NCBI RefSeq assembly: GCF_026967575.1
Contig: NZ_CP114054.1
Coordinates: forward strand, 186,001 to 250,000
Direction of reading: 5' to 3'
DNA length: 64,000 nucleotides
Source: Aurantiacibacter sp. MUD11
GTDB taxonomy: Bacteria; Pseudomonadota; Alphaproteobacteria; Sphingomonadales; Sphingomonadaceae
This document shows positions 1 through 8,712 of the stretch, piece by piece. The notes beneath the pieces are model-generated. The model worked only from the letters and a program-made list of their open reading frames with translations, was not told where the DNA came from and ran no database searches. The position numbers were made by a program, and so were the translations under genes. Each line of letters starts with the position of its first letter. Position 1 is the first letter of the stretch.

Positions 1-1
1 C

Positions 2-892
2 TCGCTGACAGGTGCCCTGCTGGGGCAGGCCGGACTGAAGAAGAAGACCGGGCTGGCCATGCCTGCGCTGATCATCGGCGCGAACCTGCCCGATATCGAC
101 GCCACCTGCTTCCTCTGGCTGGAGGGGACCGAGCACCTCGGCTTCCGCCGCGGCATCACCCACGGCCCGCCCGCCATGGTGCTGCTGCCGCTGGTGCTGG
201 CGGGACTGTTATGGGGGTGGGACCGCTGGCAGACCAGGCGCGGCAAGCGGCCCGAGGGGCGGCTGCCGGTGCATTTCGGCTGGCTGTACCTGCTCTCGCT
301 GATCGGCTGCCTGTCGCATCCGGCGCTCGACTGGATGAATGTCTACGGCGTGCGCCTGCTGGAGCCGTTCTCCAGCCGCTGGTTCTATGGCGACGTGCTG
401 TTCATCATCGACCTGTGGTTGTGGCTGGCGCTGATCCTTGGCACCTGGCTTTCGCTACGGCGGGAAAAGCGCGGCGGCGACGGGCAGAAGCTGGCGCGCA
501 ACGTGCTGGGCCTGTGCGGACTCTATGTCGTCGCCAATCTTGCCATCACGCAATACGACAAGCTGACCAACACCTCTTTCCCGGAGACGATTTCCTCACC
601 CCCTCCCATCGCCTTCTGGCAGCGCGAGACCATCGGTGTCGGGGGCGGAGGCAGCTTCTTCATCGATGGCGAGAAGCTGGGCAACATGCCGCTCCACGCC
701 TGCGATCTCGATGCCGCGCGGGCGCAGGACAGCCAGCTCGATGCCTTCCTGTTCTGGGCGCGCGCGCCGGTGCTCGACCGGCTGGAAGACGGCACCTGGC
801 GAATCTCCGATGCGCGCTATTACGAAGTGCGCGACGGGCGCTTCAGCGTGGACCTGCCCGATGGTCTATGTTCGGAACCGGGCGCAAGCTGA
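2..892 (+). CDS. YdjM-like inner-membrane metal-dependent hydrolase family protein, 5' end outside window
   Basis: The reading frame is open from base 2, and residues before the first ATG (base 59) read SLTGALLGQAGLKKKTG, which is typical of the N-terminus of this family. The true start therefore lies left of the window. Visible family features are an early ANLPDID acidic motif, a GITHGP motif, hydrophobic helices, and a LSHPALDWMNVYG segment with the conserved His/Asp. The family (DUF457/YdjM) consists of membrane proteins predicted to bind metal. The substrate is unknown and the hydrolase label is by family only. It lies 32 bp upstream of the photolyase gene on the same strand. Confidence 0.8.
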   Translation, partial: SLTGALLGQAGLKKKTGLAMPALIIGANLPDIDATCFLWLEGTEHLGFRRGITHGPPAMVLLPLVLAGLLWGWDRWQTRRGKRPEGRLPVHFGWLYLLSLIGCLSHPALDWMNVYGVRLLEPFSSRWFYGDVLFIIDLWLWLALILGTWLSLRREKRGGDGQKLARNVLGLCGLYVVANLAITQYDKLTNTSFPETISSPPPIAFWQRETIGVGGGGSFFIDGEKLGNMPLHACDLDAARAQDSQLDAFLFWARAPVLDRLEDGTWRISDARYYEVRDGRFSVDLPDGLCSEPGAS

Positions 893-924
893 TACCGTTC
901 TTCCCCTGAAAGCAGGGAATAGAC

Positions 925-2310
925 GTGTCCGAACCACAGATTGTCTGGCTGCGCCGCGACCTGCGGCTGTGCGACCACGAGGCCTTTACGGCTGCGGCGG
1001 CTGCGGGGCCGGTCGTGCCGGTCTACATCCTCGATGACGAAACACCCGGCGAACGGCGCCTGGGTGGCGCCAGCCGCTGGTGGCTGCACCATGCGCTGGA
1101 GGAACTGGGCAAGGACCTTGGCCGTCATCGTTCGCGGCTGGTCCTGCGGCGCGGCAACGCGGTGGAGGAGCTGTGCAAGCTGGCGGAGGAGGTCGGCGCC
1201 AGGACCGTCCACGCCATTCGGCATTACGAGCCGTGGTGGCGCCGTGCGCAGGGCAAGCTGAAGGACAAGCTCGACCTGCAACTGCACGACGGCAACTACC
1301 TGCTGCCGCCGGGAACCGTCACCACCGGATCGGGCACGCCCTACAAGATCTTCACCCCGTTCAAGGATGCCATGTTCGACCGCATCCAGGGTTACGACAT
1401 CCTTCCGGAGCCGAGCCTGGAGAGCCCCGAGAGTTGGCCTGCCAGCCTCTCGCTGGACGATCTCGACCTGTTGCCGTCACAGCCCGACTGGGCTGGCGGA
1501 ATGCGCCAGGCATGGGACGGCCTGCACGGCACGGCTGCGGCGATGGAGCGGTTCGACGAGTTCCTCGACAAGGTCGCGCCCTACGCCGACGACCGCAACC
1601 TGCCGAGCGAGGACGCCACCAGCCGCCTCTCGCCGCACCTGCATTTCGGCGAGGTTTCGCCGCGCATGCTGTGGGACCGGATGAGCCGCCACACCAGCGC
1701 CGGCGCGCGCATGTTCCGGGCCGAGCTGATCTGGCGCGACTATGCGCAGAACCTCGTCTGCCAGTTCCCCGACTATTCGGAAAAGCCCTATCGCGACGGG
1801 TACGAGGAGGACTTCTGGCGCAACCCCAATCGCGGCCACGTGATCCGGGAGGAACTGGAAGCCTGGCAGCAGGGCCGCACCGGCTATCCCATCGTCGATG
1901 CCGGCATGCGCCAGCTATGGGCGACCGGCTGGATGCACAACCGCGTGCGGATGATCGCCGCCAGCTTCCTCGTCAAACACCTGCTGATCGACTGGCGGCA
2001 CGGCGAGAAGTGGTTCTGGGATACGCTGGTGGACGCGGACTATGCTTCCAACGGCACCAACTGGCAGTGGGTCAGCGGCACGGGCGTGGACAGCAACATG
2101 TTCGTGCGCATCATGGCTCCGCTCAGCCAGAGCGAGAAGTTCGACGCGGCGGACTATATCCGCGAATGGGTGCCCGAACTGGCCAGGCTCGACGAGCCCT
2201 ATATCCACGACCCGCCCGATCACCTGCGCGGCGACTATCCGGCCAAGATCATCGGTCACAAGGAAGCGCGCGAGCGGGCGCTCGCCAACTATCGTGCGCA
2301 CAAGGACTGA
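925..2310 (+). CDS. phrB: Deoxyribodipyrimidine photolyase (class I CPD photolyase)
   Basis: A 461-residue cytoplasmic flavoprotein that repairs cyclobutane pyrimidine dimers using light. The N-terminus (IVWLRRDLRL) is the Rossmann antenna domain. The C-terminal FAD domain contains SRLSPHLHFGEVSPR, TGYPIVDAGMRQLWATGWMH, NRVRMIAASFLVKHLL, WRHGEKWFWDTL, DADYASNGTNWQWVSGTG, the standard class I signature with its Trp residues. Length is normal (about 450–480). The start is GTG at 925, preceded by an AGGGAA ribosome site, and downstream ATGs would cut the antenna fold. A DNA repair function in light-exposed marine or soil bacteria is expected; a cryptochrome-like role cannot be excluded from sequence alone. 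Confidence 0.95.
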   Translation: MSEPQIVWLRRDLRLCDHEAFTAAAAAGPVVPVYILDDETPGERRLGGASRWWLHHALEELGKDLGRHRSRLVLRRGNAVEELCKLAEEVGARTVHAIRHYEPWWRRAQGKLKDKLDLQLHDGNYLLPPGTVTTGSGTPYKIFTPFKDAMFDRIQGYDILPEPSLESPESWPASLSLDDLDLLPSQPDWAGGMRQAWDGLHGTAAAMERFDEFLDKVAPYADDRNLPSEDATSRLSPHLHFGEVSPRMLWDRMSRHTSAGARMFRAELIWRDYAQNLVCQFPDYSEKPYRDGYEEDFWRNPNRGHVIREELEAWQQGRTGYPIVDAGMRQLWATGWMHNRVRMIAASFLVKHLLIDWRHGEKWFWDTLVDADYASNGTNWQWVSGTGVDSNMFVRIMAPLSQSEKFDAADYIREWVPELARLDEPYIHDPPDHLRGDYPAKIIGHKEARERALANYRAHKD

Positions 2311-2352
2311 CCCCGGCTTGAGTGTCTGACCACGGGCGGCCATAAGCCGCCC

Positions 2353-3588
2353 ATGCACGGACGCGCTCGCGGAGAGGTCTTGTTGGAGAGCGGACGGCGC
2401 TTCGGCGCGCGTCCCGGCCTGCTGTCGCGCCTGTTTGCCCCGGCGCTGGACCGGCTGCTGGCACGCATGGATGCAGGGCTGGCCAAGGGTCGGCTGGACG
2501 CGACACTGCCCGATGGATCACGCCGGGTGCTGGGCGACCGCGCCCCCGGCTTCGAGGCGGAGATCGACCTGAAAGACTGGCGCGGCCTGCTGCGCGTGGC
2601 CACCGGCGGCTCGATCGGCCTCTACGAGGGCTGGGCGGCGGGCGAGTGGAGCAGTCCCGACCCGGTCGCGATGATGGCGCTGTATGTCGCCAACGCCCGC
2701 GAACTGGGCGACGTGGCGCGCGCCAAGGGGCCGCAGCGCTGGGCCGCCCGCCTGATGCACTGGCTGAAGCGCAACACCAAGGCGCAGGCCGAGAAGAACA
2801 TCCACGCGCACTACGACCTCGGCAACGATTTCTACGCCGCCTGGCTGGACCCGACGATGACCTATTCCAGCGGCTATCGCTGGGACGCGGAGGGGCTGGA
2901 AGCCGCGCAGCACCACAAGTGGGAAAGGCTGGCGGAGCGGCTCGGCCAGCCGGGGACATTGCTGGAAATCGGCTGCGGCTGGGGCGCGCTCTCGGCGCAT
3001 TTTGCATCGCAGGGCACCCGCGCCACCGCCATCAGCCTGTCGGACCAGCAGCTGGCCTGGGCGCGCGAACGCTATGCCGGCGTCGAATTCCTCAAGTGCG
3101 ATTATCGCGACATGGACGGGCGCTTCGATGCCATCGTCAGTGTCGAGATGGTGGAGGCGCTGGGCCGCGAGTACTGGCCCACCTTCATGGATTGCGTCGC
3201 CCGCAACCTGAAGCCGGGCGGCCGCGCGGCGATCCAGTTCATCGCCATGGATGACGACCTGTTCGATGCCTATGCTGCCAGCGCGGATTTCATCCAGGCC
3301 TATGTCTTCCCCGGCGGCATGCTGATCCGCACCAGCGAATTCCGCCGCCTCGCCGAAGAACGCGGCCTCGCCTGGACCGACCAGGAAGACTTCGGCCTCG
3401 ACTATGCCGAAACGCTGAAAAGCTGGCGCGAGCGGTTCGACGCCGCCGTGGCGGAGGATCGCCTGCCCGCCGGTTTCGACCAGCGTTTCATCGATCTCTG
3501 GCGCTTCTACCTGATGTATTGCGAAGGCGGTTTCCGCGGCGGCAGCATCACGGTGAGCCAGGTAACCCTGATCAAGGAAAACCCATGA
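2353..3588 (+). CDS. Cyclopropane-fatty-acyl-phospholipid synthase family methyltransferase
   Basis: A 411-residue SAM-dependent methyltransferase of the Cfa/mycolic-acid-cyclopropane-synthase group, expected to modify unsaturated acyl chains of membrane phospholipids. The SAM site is visible as LLEIGCGWGALSAHFA. Upstream lies the family motif HYDLGNDFYAAWLDPTMTYS, and near the C-terminus FYLMYCEGGFRGGSI. The N-terminal ~120 residues match the SCP2-like lipid-binding part of such proteins. ATG at 2353 is used; an in-frame TTG near 2381 is an alternative. The stop overlaps the ATG of the following serine hydrolase (ATGA), so the two are probably co-translated. Exact product (cyclopropane versus methyl-branched lipid) cannot be told. 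Confidence 0.88.
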   Translation: MHGRARGEVLLESGRRFGARPGLLSRLFAPALDRLLARMDAGLAKGRLDATLPDGSRRVLGDRAPGFEAEIDLKDWRGLLRVATGGSIGLYEGWAAGEWSSPDPVAMMALYVANARELGDVARAKGPQRWAARLMHWLKRNTKAQAEKNIHAHYDLGNDFYAAWLDPTMTYSSGYRWDAEGLEAAQHHKWERLAERLGQPGTLLEIGCGWGALSAHFASQGTRATAISLSDQQLAWARERYAGVEFLKCDYRDMDGRFDAIVSVEMVEALGREYWPTFMDCVARNLKPGGRAAIQFIAMDDDLFDAYAASADFIQAYVFPGGMLIRTSEFRRLAEERGLAWTDQEDFGLDYAETLKSWRERFDAAVAEDRLPAGFDQRFIDLWRFYLMYCEGGFRGGSITVSQVTLIKENP

Positions 3589-4826
3589 AGAAATGGCTAG
3601 TCGGCGCGGTCGCCGTGCTCGCAGTCGCCGGCGGCGGATACTGGCTGTCGCTCAGCGAGGACCAGCGCGATGCCATCGCCAATGCTCCCACCAGCCGCGA
3701 CGTGCTGTTCTGGGAGGAAGACACCCGCACGGCCTTTTTCCGCGTCCTCGACGGCTTTCCCGCGCTCGCCAATGCGCGGGTGATCGAGGCGGGCGAGGCG
3801 ACCTACCCGCTGCCCGATGGCGAGCCGCTGGACCTCGGCGATTTCGATCTCGACGCCTTCATGGCATCGCAGAACGCCGCCGCCGTGGTGGTGGTGCACG
3901 ATGGCGAGGTGGTGCTGGAGCGTTACGGCCTCGATTTCAGCGCCGAGGGCAAGTGGACCAGCTTCTCCGTCGCCAAGAGCTACACCTCGACGCTGGTCGG
4001 CGCGGCCTTGCTGGACGGCTATATCGACAGCCTCGACGACCCGGTCAGCAAGTACCTGCCCGACATGCGCGGTTCGGCTTACGACGATGTCACCATCCGC
4101 CAGCTGATGACCATGAGCAGCGGCGTGCGCTGGAGCGAGGACTACTCCGACCCGCAGTCCGACGTGGCGCTGTTCAACGAACACGTCTCCGAGGAGGAGG
4201 GCGTGGATTCGCTGGTCGACTACATGCGCAAGCTGCCGCGCGAGGCGGAGCCCGGCACGCGGTGGCAATACAACACCGGCGAGACCAACCTGATCGGCGT
4301 GCTGGTGCGCGAGGCCACGGGCAAGAACCTGGCGGATTACCTGTCCGAGAAGGTCTGGGCACCCTTCGGCATGGAACAGGACGCCACCTGGCTGCTCTCC
4401 AACACCGACAGCGAGATTTCCGGTTGCTGCATCCAGGCCAGCACCCGCGATTCCGCGCGCTTCGGCCTGTTCGCCATGGGCGGCGGCATTGCCGGCGGCG
4501 AGCGCGTGGTACCCGAAGGCTGGTTCGAGGAAGCCACCACGCCGGCCTTCGAGACCGGACGCTTCGATCGCGGCTATGCCTACCAGTGGTGGACCTATCC
4601 GGGCGGTGCCTATGCCGCCAGCGGGCTGTTCGGGCAGGGCATCTTCATCGACCCGGAACGCAACCTGGTGATTGCCACCAATTCCAACTGGCGCGTCTCC
4701 ACCGGCAATGACGGGGCGGGGGAGGAGCGCAACCGCTTCTACGCCGCCGTGCAGGCCGCCGTGGACGAGCGTCGCGGCGTCGAAGGGGTGCGTGTGGGTG
4801 GTCCGGCAGAGCCGATGGTGCGGTGA
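3585..4826 (+). CDS. Serine hydrolase, class C beta-lactamase-like (CubicO family)
   Basis: 413 residues from ATG 3585, which overlaps the preceding stop by 4 bp. A hydrophobic N-terminal helix (residues 4–22, no lipobox Cys) suggests membrane anchoring or export with a periplasmic catalytic domain. The penicillin-binding/beta-lactamase fold is shown by S128-V-A-K131 (nucleophile motif, in SFSVAKSYTS) and Y229-N230 in QYNTGETN. The C-terminal GLFGQGIFIDPE replaces the KTG box, as in many CubicO esterases. Likely an esterase or peptidase rather than an antibiotic-resistance enzyme; the substrate is unknown. Its pairing with a lipid methyltransferase hints at envelope lipid metabolism, but that is inference. 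Confidence 0.87.
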   Translation: MKKWLVGAVAVLAVAGGGYWLSLSEDQRDAIANAPTSRDVLFWEEDTRTAFFRVLDGFPALANARVIEAGEATYPLPDGEPLDLGDFDLDAFMASQNAAAVVVVHDGEVVLERYGLDFSAEGKWTSFSVAKSYTSTLVGAALLDGYIDSLDDPVSKYLPDMRGSAYDDVTIRQLMTMSSGVRWSEDYSDPQSDVALFNEHVSEEEGVDSLVDYMRKLPREAEPGTRWQYNTGETNLIGVLVREATGKNLADYLSEKVWAPFGMEQDATWLLSNTDSEISGCCIQASTRDSARFGLFAMGGGIAGGERVVPEGWFEEATTPAFETGRFDRGYAYQWWTYPGGAYAASGLFGQGIFIDPERNLVIATNSNWRVSTGNDGAGEERNRFYAAVQAAVDERRGVEGVRVGGPAEPMVR

Positions 4827-4882
4827 CGGTTTCCTGAACCTCCAGGCCGCGCGAAGGTCAGTCGTCGCGCTGCCCAAGGCAA

Positions 4883-4914
4883 AAGGAAAAGGGTGCCGAA
4901 GCACCCTTTTCCTT
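4883..4914. terminator. Bidirectional intrinsic terminator between convergent genes
   Basis: A perfect 14-bp inverted repeat (4883–4896 and 4901–4914) with a CGAA tetraloop. The outer part of the stem is A-rich on one side and T-rich on the other, so it can end transcripts from both directions. It lies between the converging serine hydrolase (+) and PilZ (−) genes. Confidence 0.88.
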
Positions 4915-4931
4915 GCGACCCTGGCCTGGAA

Positions 4932-5279
4932 TCAGCCCCGGAATGTCCCGTCGCCGCGATAGCGGGCGAGGATGTTGTCGTGCACGATCGGTGAAAGCAG
5001 GTTGGTGAAGGCGCAGCCGGCCATGCCGTTTTCCCACCAGACAACCTCCGCCTGGAGCGATTCCAGGCCCGGCAGCGTCAGCCAGCACACCGAGCCCGGG
5101 TGCATGCGATTGACGGCGGTGGCGGAAAAGCCGCTCAGCGACAGGTCGTTCACGACCGTCTGGAAGGCGCGCATGCCCGAGCCGCGAAGCTGGGCAGGGA
5201 TCATGATCTTGGTACGCGGTGCGCTGCGATCTTCCTGCGCGGCGATATCGTAGCGTCCCAGCGTATTCTGCATCGTCAT
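4932..5279 (-). CDS. PilZ domain protein
   Basis: A 115-residue soluble protein made almost entirely of one PilZ domain, a fold that often binds cyclic di-GMP. The N-terminus carries EDRSAPRTKIMIPAQLR, which resembles the RxxxR part of the c-di-GMP site with altered spacing. It is followed by VVNDLSLSGFSA, the (D/N)xSxxG part. A Trp-rich strand (AEVVWWENGMAGCAF) follows. It could signal c-di-GMP to motility or polysaccharide systems, but no effector domain is fused and no partner gene is adjacent. Start is MTM at 5279; the second Met (5273) is an alternative. Confidence 0.85.
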   Translation of the reverse strand: MTMQNTLGRYDIAAQEDRSAPRTKIMIPAQLRGSGMRAFQTVVNDLSLSGFSATAVNRMHPGSVCWLTLPGLESLQAEVVWWENGMAGCAFTNLLSPIVHDNILARYRGDGTFRG

Positions 5280-5381
5280 GGCGGCAAATCCCGTTGAAAT
5301 GTGTCTGACCGGACAAGGCCCTACGCGCCTTGCTTTGCGCAGTCTGTCCGAGCAGCCTTAAACGGGATTAAAGGGGCGTGG

Positions 5382-6113
5382 TTAACGCGGTGTTTCCACT
5401 CGTTCGCGGTGCAAATTGGGGAAGTCCGCCACCAGCATGTCCGCGATCCGGTCGCCAACCACCTCTGGCGGCTTCACCGAATCGGGGTCTTCGCCCGGAT
5501 AGGCGCGGGCGCGCATCGCCGTGCGAGTCGCGCCCGGATCGACGATGGCCACGCGGGTTTCGGAAATTCGCTCGATTTCCTTGCCGTGCGATTCCAGCAG
5601 GTTGTCGAAGGCGGCCTTGGTGGCGCCATAGGCGCCCCAGAAAGCGCGCGGTTCGGCGCCGACCGAGCTGGTGAGGCCGATGATGCGGCCGGCCTCGGCC
5701 CGCTTCAGCAGCGGATCGAAAGCGGCCAGCAGCGCCTGCGTGGCGAGCACGTTCAGCGTCAGCGCCTGGTTGAACTGCTTGCCTTCGATCTGCGTGACCG
5801 GGGTGAGGGTGGGCAGCTGGGCCGCACAGATCACGAGGATGTCGAGCTTGTCCCAGCGCTCGGCAATGGCCTGCGCCAGGCGGCCGATGCTCTCGCCGTC
5901 GGTCAGGTCGAGCGGGGCGATGGTGGAAGTGCCACCGGCATCGTGGATGTCATCCTCGACCGCTTCGAGGTCTTTCACCTTGCGCGCTGTGAGTACTACA
6001 TGCGCCCCCTTGGCAGCCAGCGCCTTGGCCGTCGCGGCACCGATGCCGCGGCTGGCGCCGGTGACGAGCGCGATCTTGCCCGCAAGGGGCTTTTCGTTCG
6101 TATTTTCAGTCAT
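5382..6113 (-). CDS. SDR family NAD(P)-dependent oxidoreductase
   Basis: A 243-residue classical short-chain dehydrogenase. TGASRGIG at residues 18–25 is the nucleotide-binding glycine motif, LTSSVG carries the catalytic Ser region, and YGATK supplies the Tyr/Lys pair. The usual NNAG is replaced by ICAAQ, a tolerated variation in some SDRs. Substrate is unknown. Its ATG (6113) directly abuts the purF stop (6116–6114), so it is probably co-transcribed with purF, although no metabolic link to purines is evident. Confidence 0.88.
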   Translation of the reverse strand: MTENTNEKPLAGKIALVTGASRGIGAATAKALAAKGAHVVLTARKVKDLEAVEDDIHDAGGTSTIAPLDLTDGESIGRLAQAIAERWDKLDILVICAAQLPTLTPVTQIEGKQFNQALTLNVLATQALLAAFDPLLKRAEAGRIIGLTSSVGAEPRAFWGAYGATKAAFDNLLESHGKEIERISETRVAIVDPGATRTAMRARAYPGEDPDSVKPPEVVGDRIADMLVADFPNLHRERVETPR

Positions 6114-7589
6114 TCAGGCGACCTTGTTCACCGGGAATGTAAGCTGTGCTTCGTCCTCTTTCTTCTTGGTGAGGTCCGTCAGCGGCGTGGGATATTCGCC
6201 GGTGAAGCACGCATCGCAATATTGCGGGCAGGAATTGTCGCGACCGTCCAGTCCGACGGCGCGATAGAGGCCGTCGATGCTGACGAAGGCGAGGCTGTCC
6301 GCCTGGATGAATTCGCACATGGCGGCCAGGTCCATCCGGCCGGCCAGCAGCTTCGAGCGTTCGGGCGTGTCGACGCCGTAGTAGCAGCCGTGGCCGGTCG
6401 GCGGGCTGGCGACGCGGAAGTGCACTTCGGCAGCGCCGGCATCGCGCATGATCTGCACGATCTTCATCGAGGTGGTGCCGCGCACGATGGAATCGTCGAT
6501 CAGGACGATGCGCTTGCCTTCCACGATCTTGCGGTTGGCATTGTGCTTGCGCTTCACGCCGGCGTGACGGCTGGCGTCCGACGGCTGGATGAAGGTGCGC
6601 CCGACATAGTGCGAGCGGATGATGCCCAGTTCGAACGGGATGCCGCTTTCCTGCGCATAGCCGATGGCGGCGGGCACGCCGCTGTCGGGCACGGGGACGA
6701 CCAAGTCAGCCTCGCACGGGGCCTCGCGCGCCAGTTCGGCGCCGATGTTCTTGCGGCTCTCGTAGACCGAGCGCTTGTTGAAGATCGAATCTGGGCGGCT
6801 GAAATAGACGTGCTCGAAGATGCACGGGCGCGCCTTGACCTCGCCGAAGGGGCGGTGGCTGCGCACGGTGCCGTCGAAATCGACCTCGATGAATTCGCCG
6901 GGTTCGACCTGGCGGGTGAATTCCGCGCCCACCACGTCCAGCGCCACGGTCTCGCTGGCGAAGACGGTGGCATCGCCCAGCTTGCCCATCACCAGCGGGC
7001 GGATGCCCATCGGATCGCGGCAGGCGGCCATGCCGCGCGGGGTCATCACGATCAGCGCATAGGCGCCTTCGACCAGCCGCAGCGCGTCCACCAGCTTGTC
7101 CAGCATGGTGGGATAGCGGCTGGTGGCGACGAGATGGATGATCACCTCGGTATCGCTGGTCGACTGGAAGATGGCGCCCTTCTGCACCAGTTCCTGCCGC
7201 AGCTTCATGGCGTTGGAGATGTTGCCGTTGTGCGCCACGGCGAAACCGCCGCTGGCCAGGTCGGCATAGAGCGGCTGCACGTTGCGCAGGCCCGATCCGC
7301 CGGTGGTCGAATAGCGCACGTGTCCCGCCGCCATGTGGCCGGGCAGTTCGGCAATCGATTCGCCGGTGGAGAAGTTCTCCGCCACGTGGCCGAGCGCGCG
7401 ACGGGTGAAGAATTCGCTGCCGTCGAAGCTGGTGATGCCGACGGCTTCCTGGCCACGGTGCTGCAGGGCATGCAAGCCGAGCGCGGTCGCGGCAGCGGCA
7501 TCGTCGGCAGTGCCGATAATGCCGAACACGCCGCACTCTTCGTGCAGCTTGTCACCGTCCGCGTCGAAGAAGGGATGGGTGAAGTTCAT
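6114..7589 (-). CDS. purF: Amidophosphoribosyltransferase
   Basis: First committed enzyme of de novo purine synthesis: PRPP plus glutamine gives phosphoribosylamine. From ATG 7589 the protein is 491 residues. A short propeptide precedes the Ntn nucleophile Cys in EECGVFGI. The phosphoribosyltransferase part shows the PRPP loop VLIDDSIVRGTT. Cysteines in RPCIFEHVYFSRPDS, GCYYGVD and CDACFTGEYPT match the [4Fe-4S]-type (Bacillus-like) enzyme rather than the E. coli form. An in-frame upstream ATG at 7616 would add nine residues ahead of a conserved start and is judged less likely. The SDR gene follows immediately. Confidence 0.95.
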   Translation of the reverse strand: MNFTHPFFDADGDKLHEECGVFGIIGTADDAAAATALGLHALQHRGQEAVGITSFDGSEFFTRRALGHVAENFSTGESIAELPGHMAAGHVRYSTTGGSGLRNVQPLYADLASGGFAVAHNGNISNAMKLRQELVQKGAIFQSTSDTEVIIHLVATSRYPTMLDKLVDALRLVEGAYALIVMTPRGMAACRDPMGIRPLVMGKLGDATVFASETVALDVVGAEFTRQVEPGEFIEVDFDGTVRSHRPFGEVKARPCIFEHVYFSRPDSIFNKRSVYESRKNIGAELAREAPCEADLVVPVPDSGVPAAIGYAQESGIPFELGIIRSHYVGRTFIQPSDASRHAGVKRKHNANRKIVEGKRIVLIDDSIVRGTTSMKIVQIMRDAGAAEVHFRVASPPTGHGCYYGVDTPERSKLLAGRMDLAAMCEFIQADSLAFVSIDGLYRAVGLDGRDNSCPQYCDACFTGEYPTPLTDLTKKKEDEAQLTFPVNKVA

Positions 7590-7730
7590 CGATTTCCGTG
7601 GCTGTGATTGGCGCACCGCCCCAATGGCGATGTTACGGCTGGATTACAAGGGGCGCAGTCGGGAAACCCACGACCGGTCCCGGTGTTGGTCAGATTAATG
7701 CAGCGGCGCAACGCCTGACTACAAGCAAAA

Positions 7731-7757
7731 GCCCCCCGGCCACGAGGGCCGGAGGGC
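7731..7757 (-). terminator. Intrinsic terminator of the ompW-like gene
   Basis: An 11-bp GC-rich inverted repeat (7731–7741 and 7747–7757, one mismatch). Read on the minus strand the hairpin is followed by TTTTGCTTG. It lies about 60 bp beyond the ompW-like stop codon. Confidence 0.82.
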
Positions 7758-7817
7758 TTCGTGTGCCAGGCGTCAGGCGCCCGGCCGGCGCGCAGCGGAA
7801 CGCGCCGTTCCCGCTGT

Positions 7818-8501
7818 TCAGAAACGGAAGGCGACCCCGGCGCTCAGCACCCAGGGATCGAGCTTGTGCTCGGTCTGGATCACTTCCACGCCATTGGCGT
7901 ACCAGGTTGCCGTGGTGTCGACGAAATAGCGCTTGGCATCGAGCGACACGGCGGCGCTGTCGCTGACCGGAATGTCGACACCGGCCTGCAGCACGAACCC
8001 GAATTCGTCGCTCAGGCTGAAATCGTCCGCGCCCAGGGCAACGGCGGTCGCACCCGGTTCGTCGTCGAGCCACATGAAGTAGGTGACGCCAGCGCCGAGG
8101 TAGGGACGCACCGAGCCGGTGGCGATGTGATACTTGGCGGTGAAGGTGGCGGGCAGCAGCAGCCCGTCGGCCACCAGTTCGGTGCCGGCGGCACCGGCCA
8201 CGCCGTCGACGTCATGCTCGGTCACGCAGCAGATCGTCTCGATCGAGAATTCGGGGCTGAAGAAATATTCAATGGCCAGCGTCGGCACGAAGCTGTCGGA
8301 GGCTTCGGTCTGCGTGCCGGCGGGCAGGTTCACGAGGTCGAGGTTGACCTGCTCGATCTCGCCGTCAGGCAGCACGGCGGTGCCGAGCAGCTTGACCTGG
8401 ATATCGCCCGCTTCCTGTGCAGCCGCCGGGTTGGCGGCCAGCGTGATTGCGGCGGCCAGTGCGGCTCCACCCAGTTTGGCGATCATCGCGGTCTTCATCA
8501 C
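7818..8501 (-). CDS. OmpW family outer-membrane beta-barrel protein
   Basis: 227 residues with a clear Sec signal peptide ([12 protein letters not shown]… cleaved after AAAQ near residue 29). It is followed by alternating beta-strand segments ending in an aromatic C-terminus ([11 protein letters not shown]), as in outer-membrane barrels. Family features include [29 protein letters not shown] and [19 protein letters not shown]. OmpW forms a small eight-stranded channel for hydrophobic compounds. The gene diverges from ccoN across a gap with two FNR-type boxes. In enterobacteria ompW is a known FNR target, so oxygen control here is plausible. A dedicated terminator follows at 7731–7757. Confidence 0.9.
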   Translation of the reverse strand: MMKTAMIAKLGGAALAAAITLAANPAAAQEAGDIQVKLLGTAVLPDGEIEQVNLDLVNLPAGTQTEASDSFVPTLAIEYFFSPEFSIETICCVTEHDVDGVAGAAGTELVADGLLLPATFTAKYHIATGSVRPYLGAGVTYFMWLDDEPGATAVALGADDFSLSDEFGFVLQAGVDIPVSDSAAVSLDAKRYFVDTTATWYANGVEVIQTEHKLDPWVLSAGVAFRF

Positions 8502-8593
8502 TCACTTCTCCATTCATGCCGTGGCGGCCACCCAACGCGGCCAGGGGATCACGGGCTTGGGAGGGCAAGTGCGCGTTTCTCCACGCCTTCGCT

Positions 8594-8607
8594 TTGATCC
8601 AGCGCAA
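8594..8607. promoter_or_regulatory. FNR/FixK-type box, imperfect, proximal to ompW
   Basis: TTGATCCAGCGCAA matches the TTGAT-N4-ATCAA consensus in its left half and partly in the right. Its centre is 99 bp from the ompW start codon and 112 bp from the ccoN start, so it more likely serves ompW or acts as an accessory site. Confidence 0.55.
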
Positions 8608-8644
8608 GGTTTGGAAGAATATTTCTCCGCGCTTTCACGATATT

Positions 8645-8658
8645 TTGATTGCGATCAA
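8645..8658. promoter_or_regulatory. Perfect FNR/FixK box upstream of ccoN
   Basis: TTGATTGCGATCAA is a perfect TTGAT-N4-ATCAA palindrome. If the regulator sits at −41.5, transcription starts near 8693, with TACGAG (8681–8686) in the −10 position and a GGAG ribosome site (8702–8705) before the ccoN ATG at 8713. This supports activation of the cbb3 oxidase operon at low oxygen. Confidence 0.85.
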
Positions 8659-8712
8659 AGATGCCAAGGTGGATCATGCCTACGAGGGCTGGGCATTCAG
8701 CGGAGTGGAATC

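Noticed and set aside
5301..7607. Very long plus-strand frame opposite purF and the SDR gene
   Set aside because: It is the antisense shadow of purF and the SDR gene, with His/Arg/Gly-rich translation typical of reversed high-GC genes.
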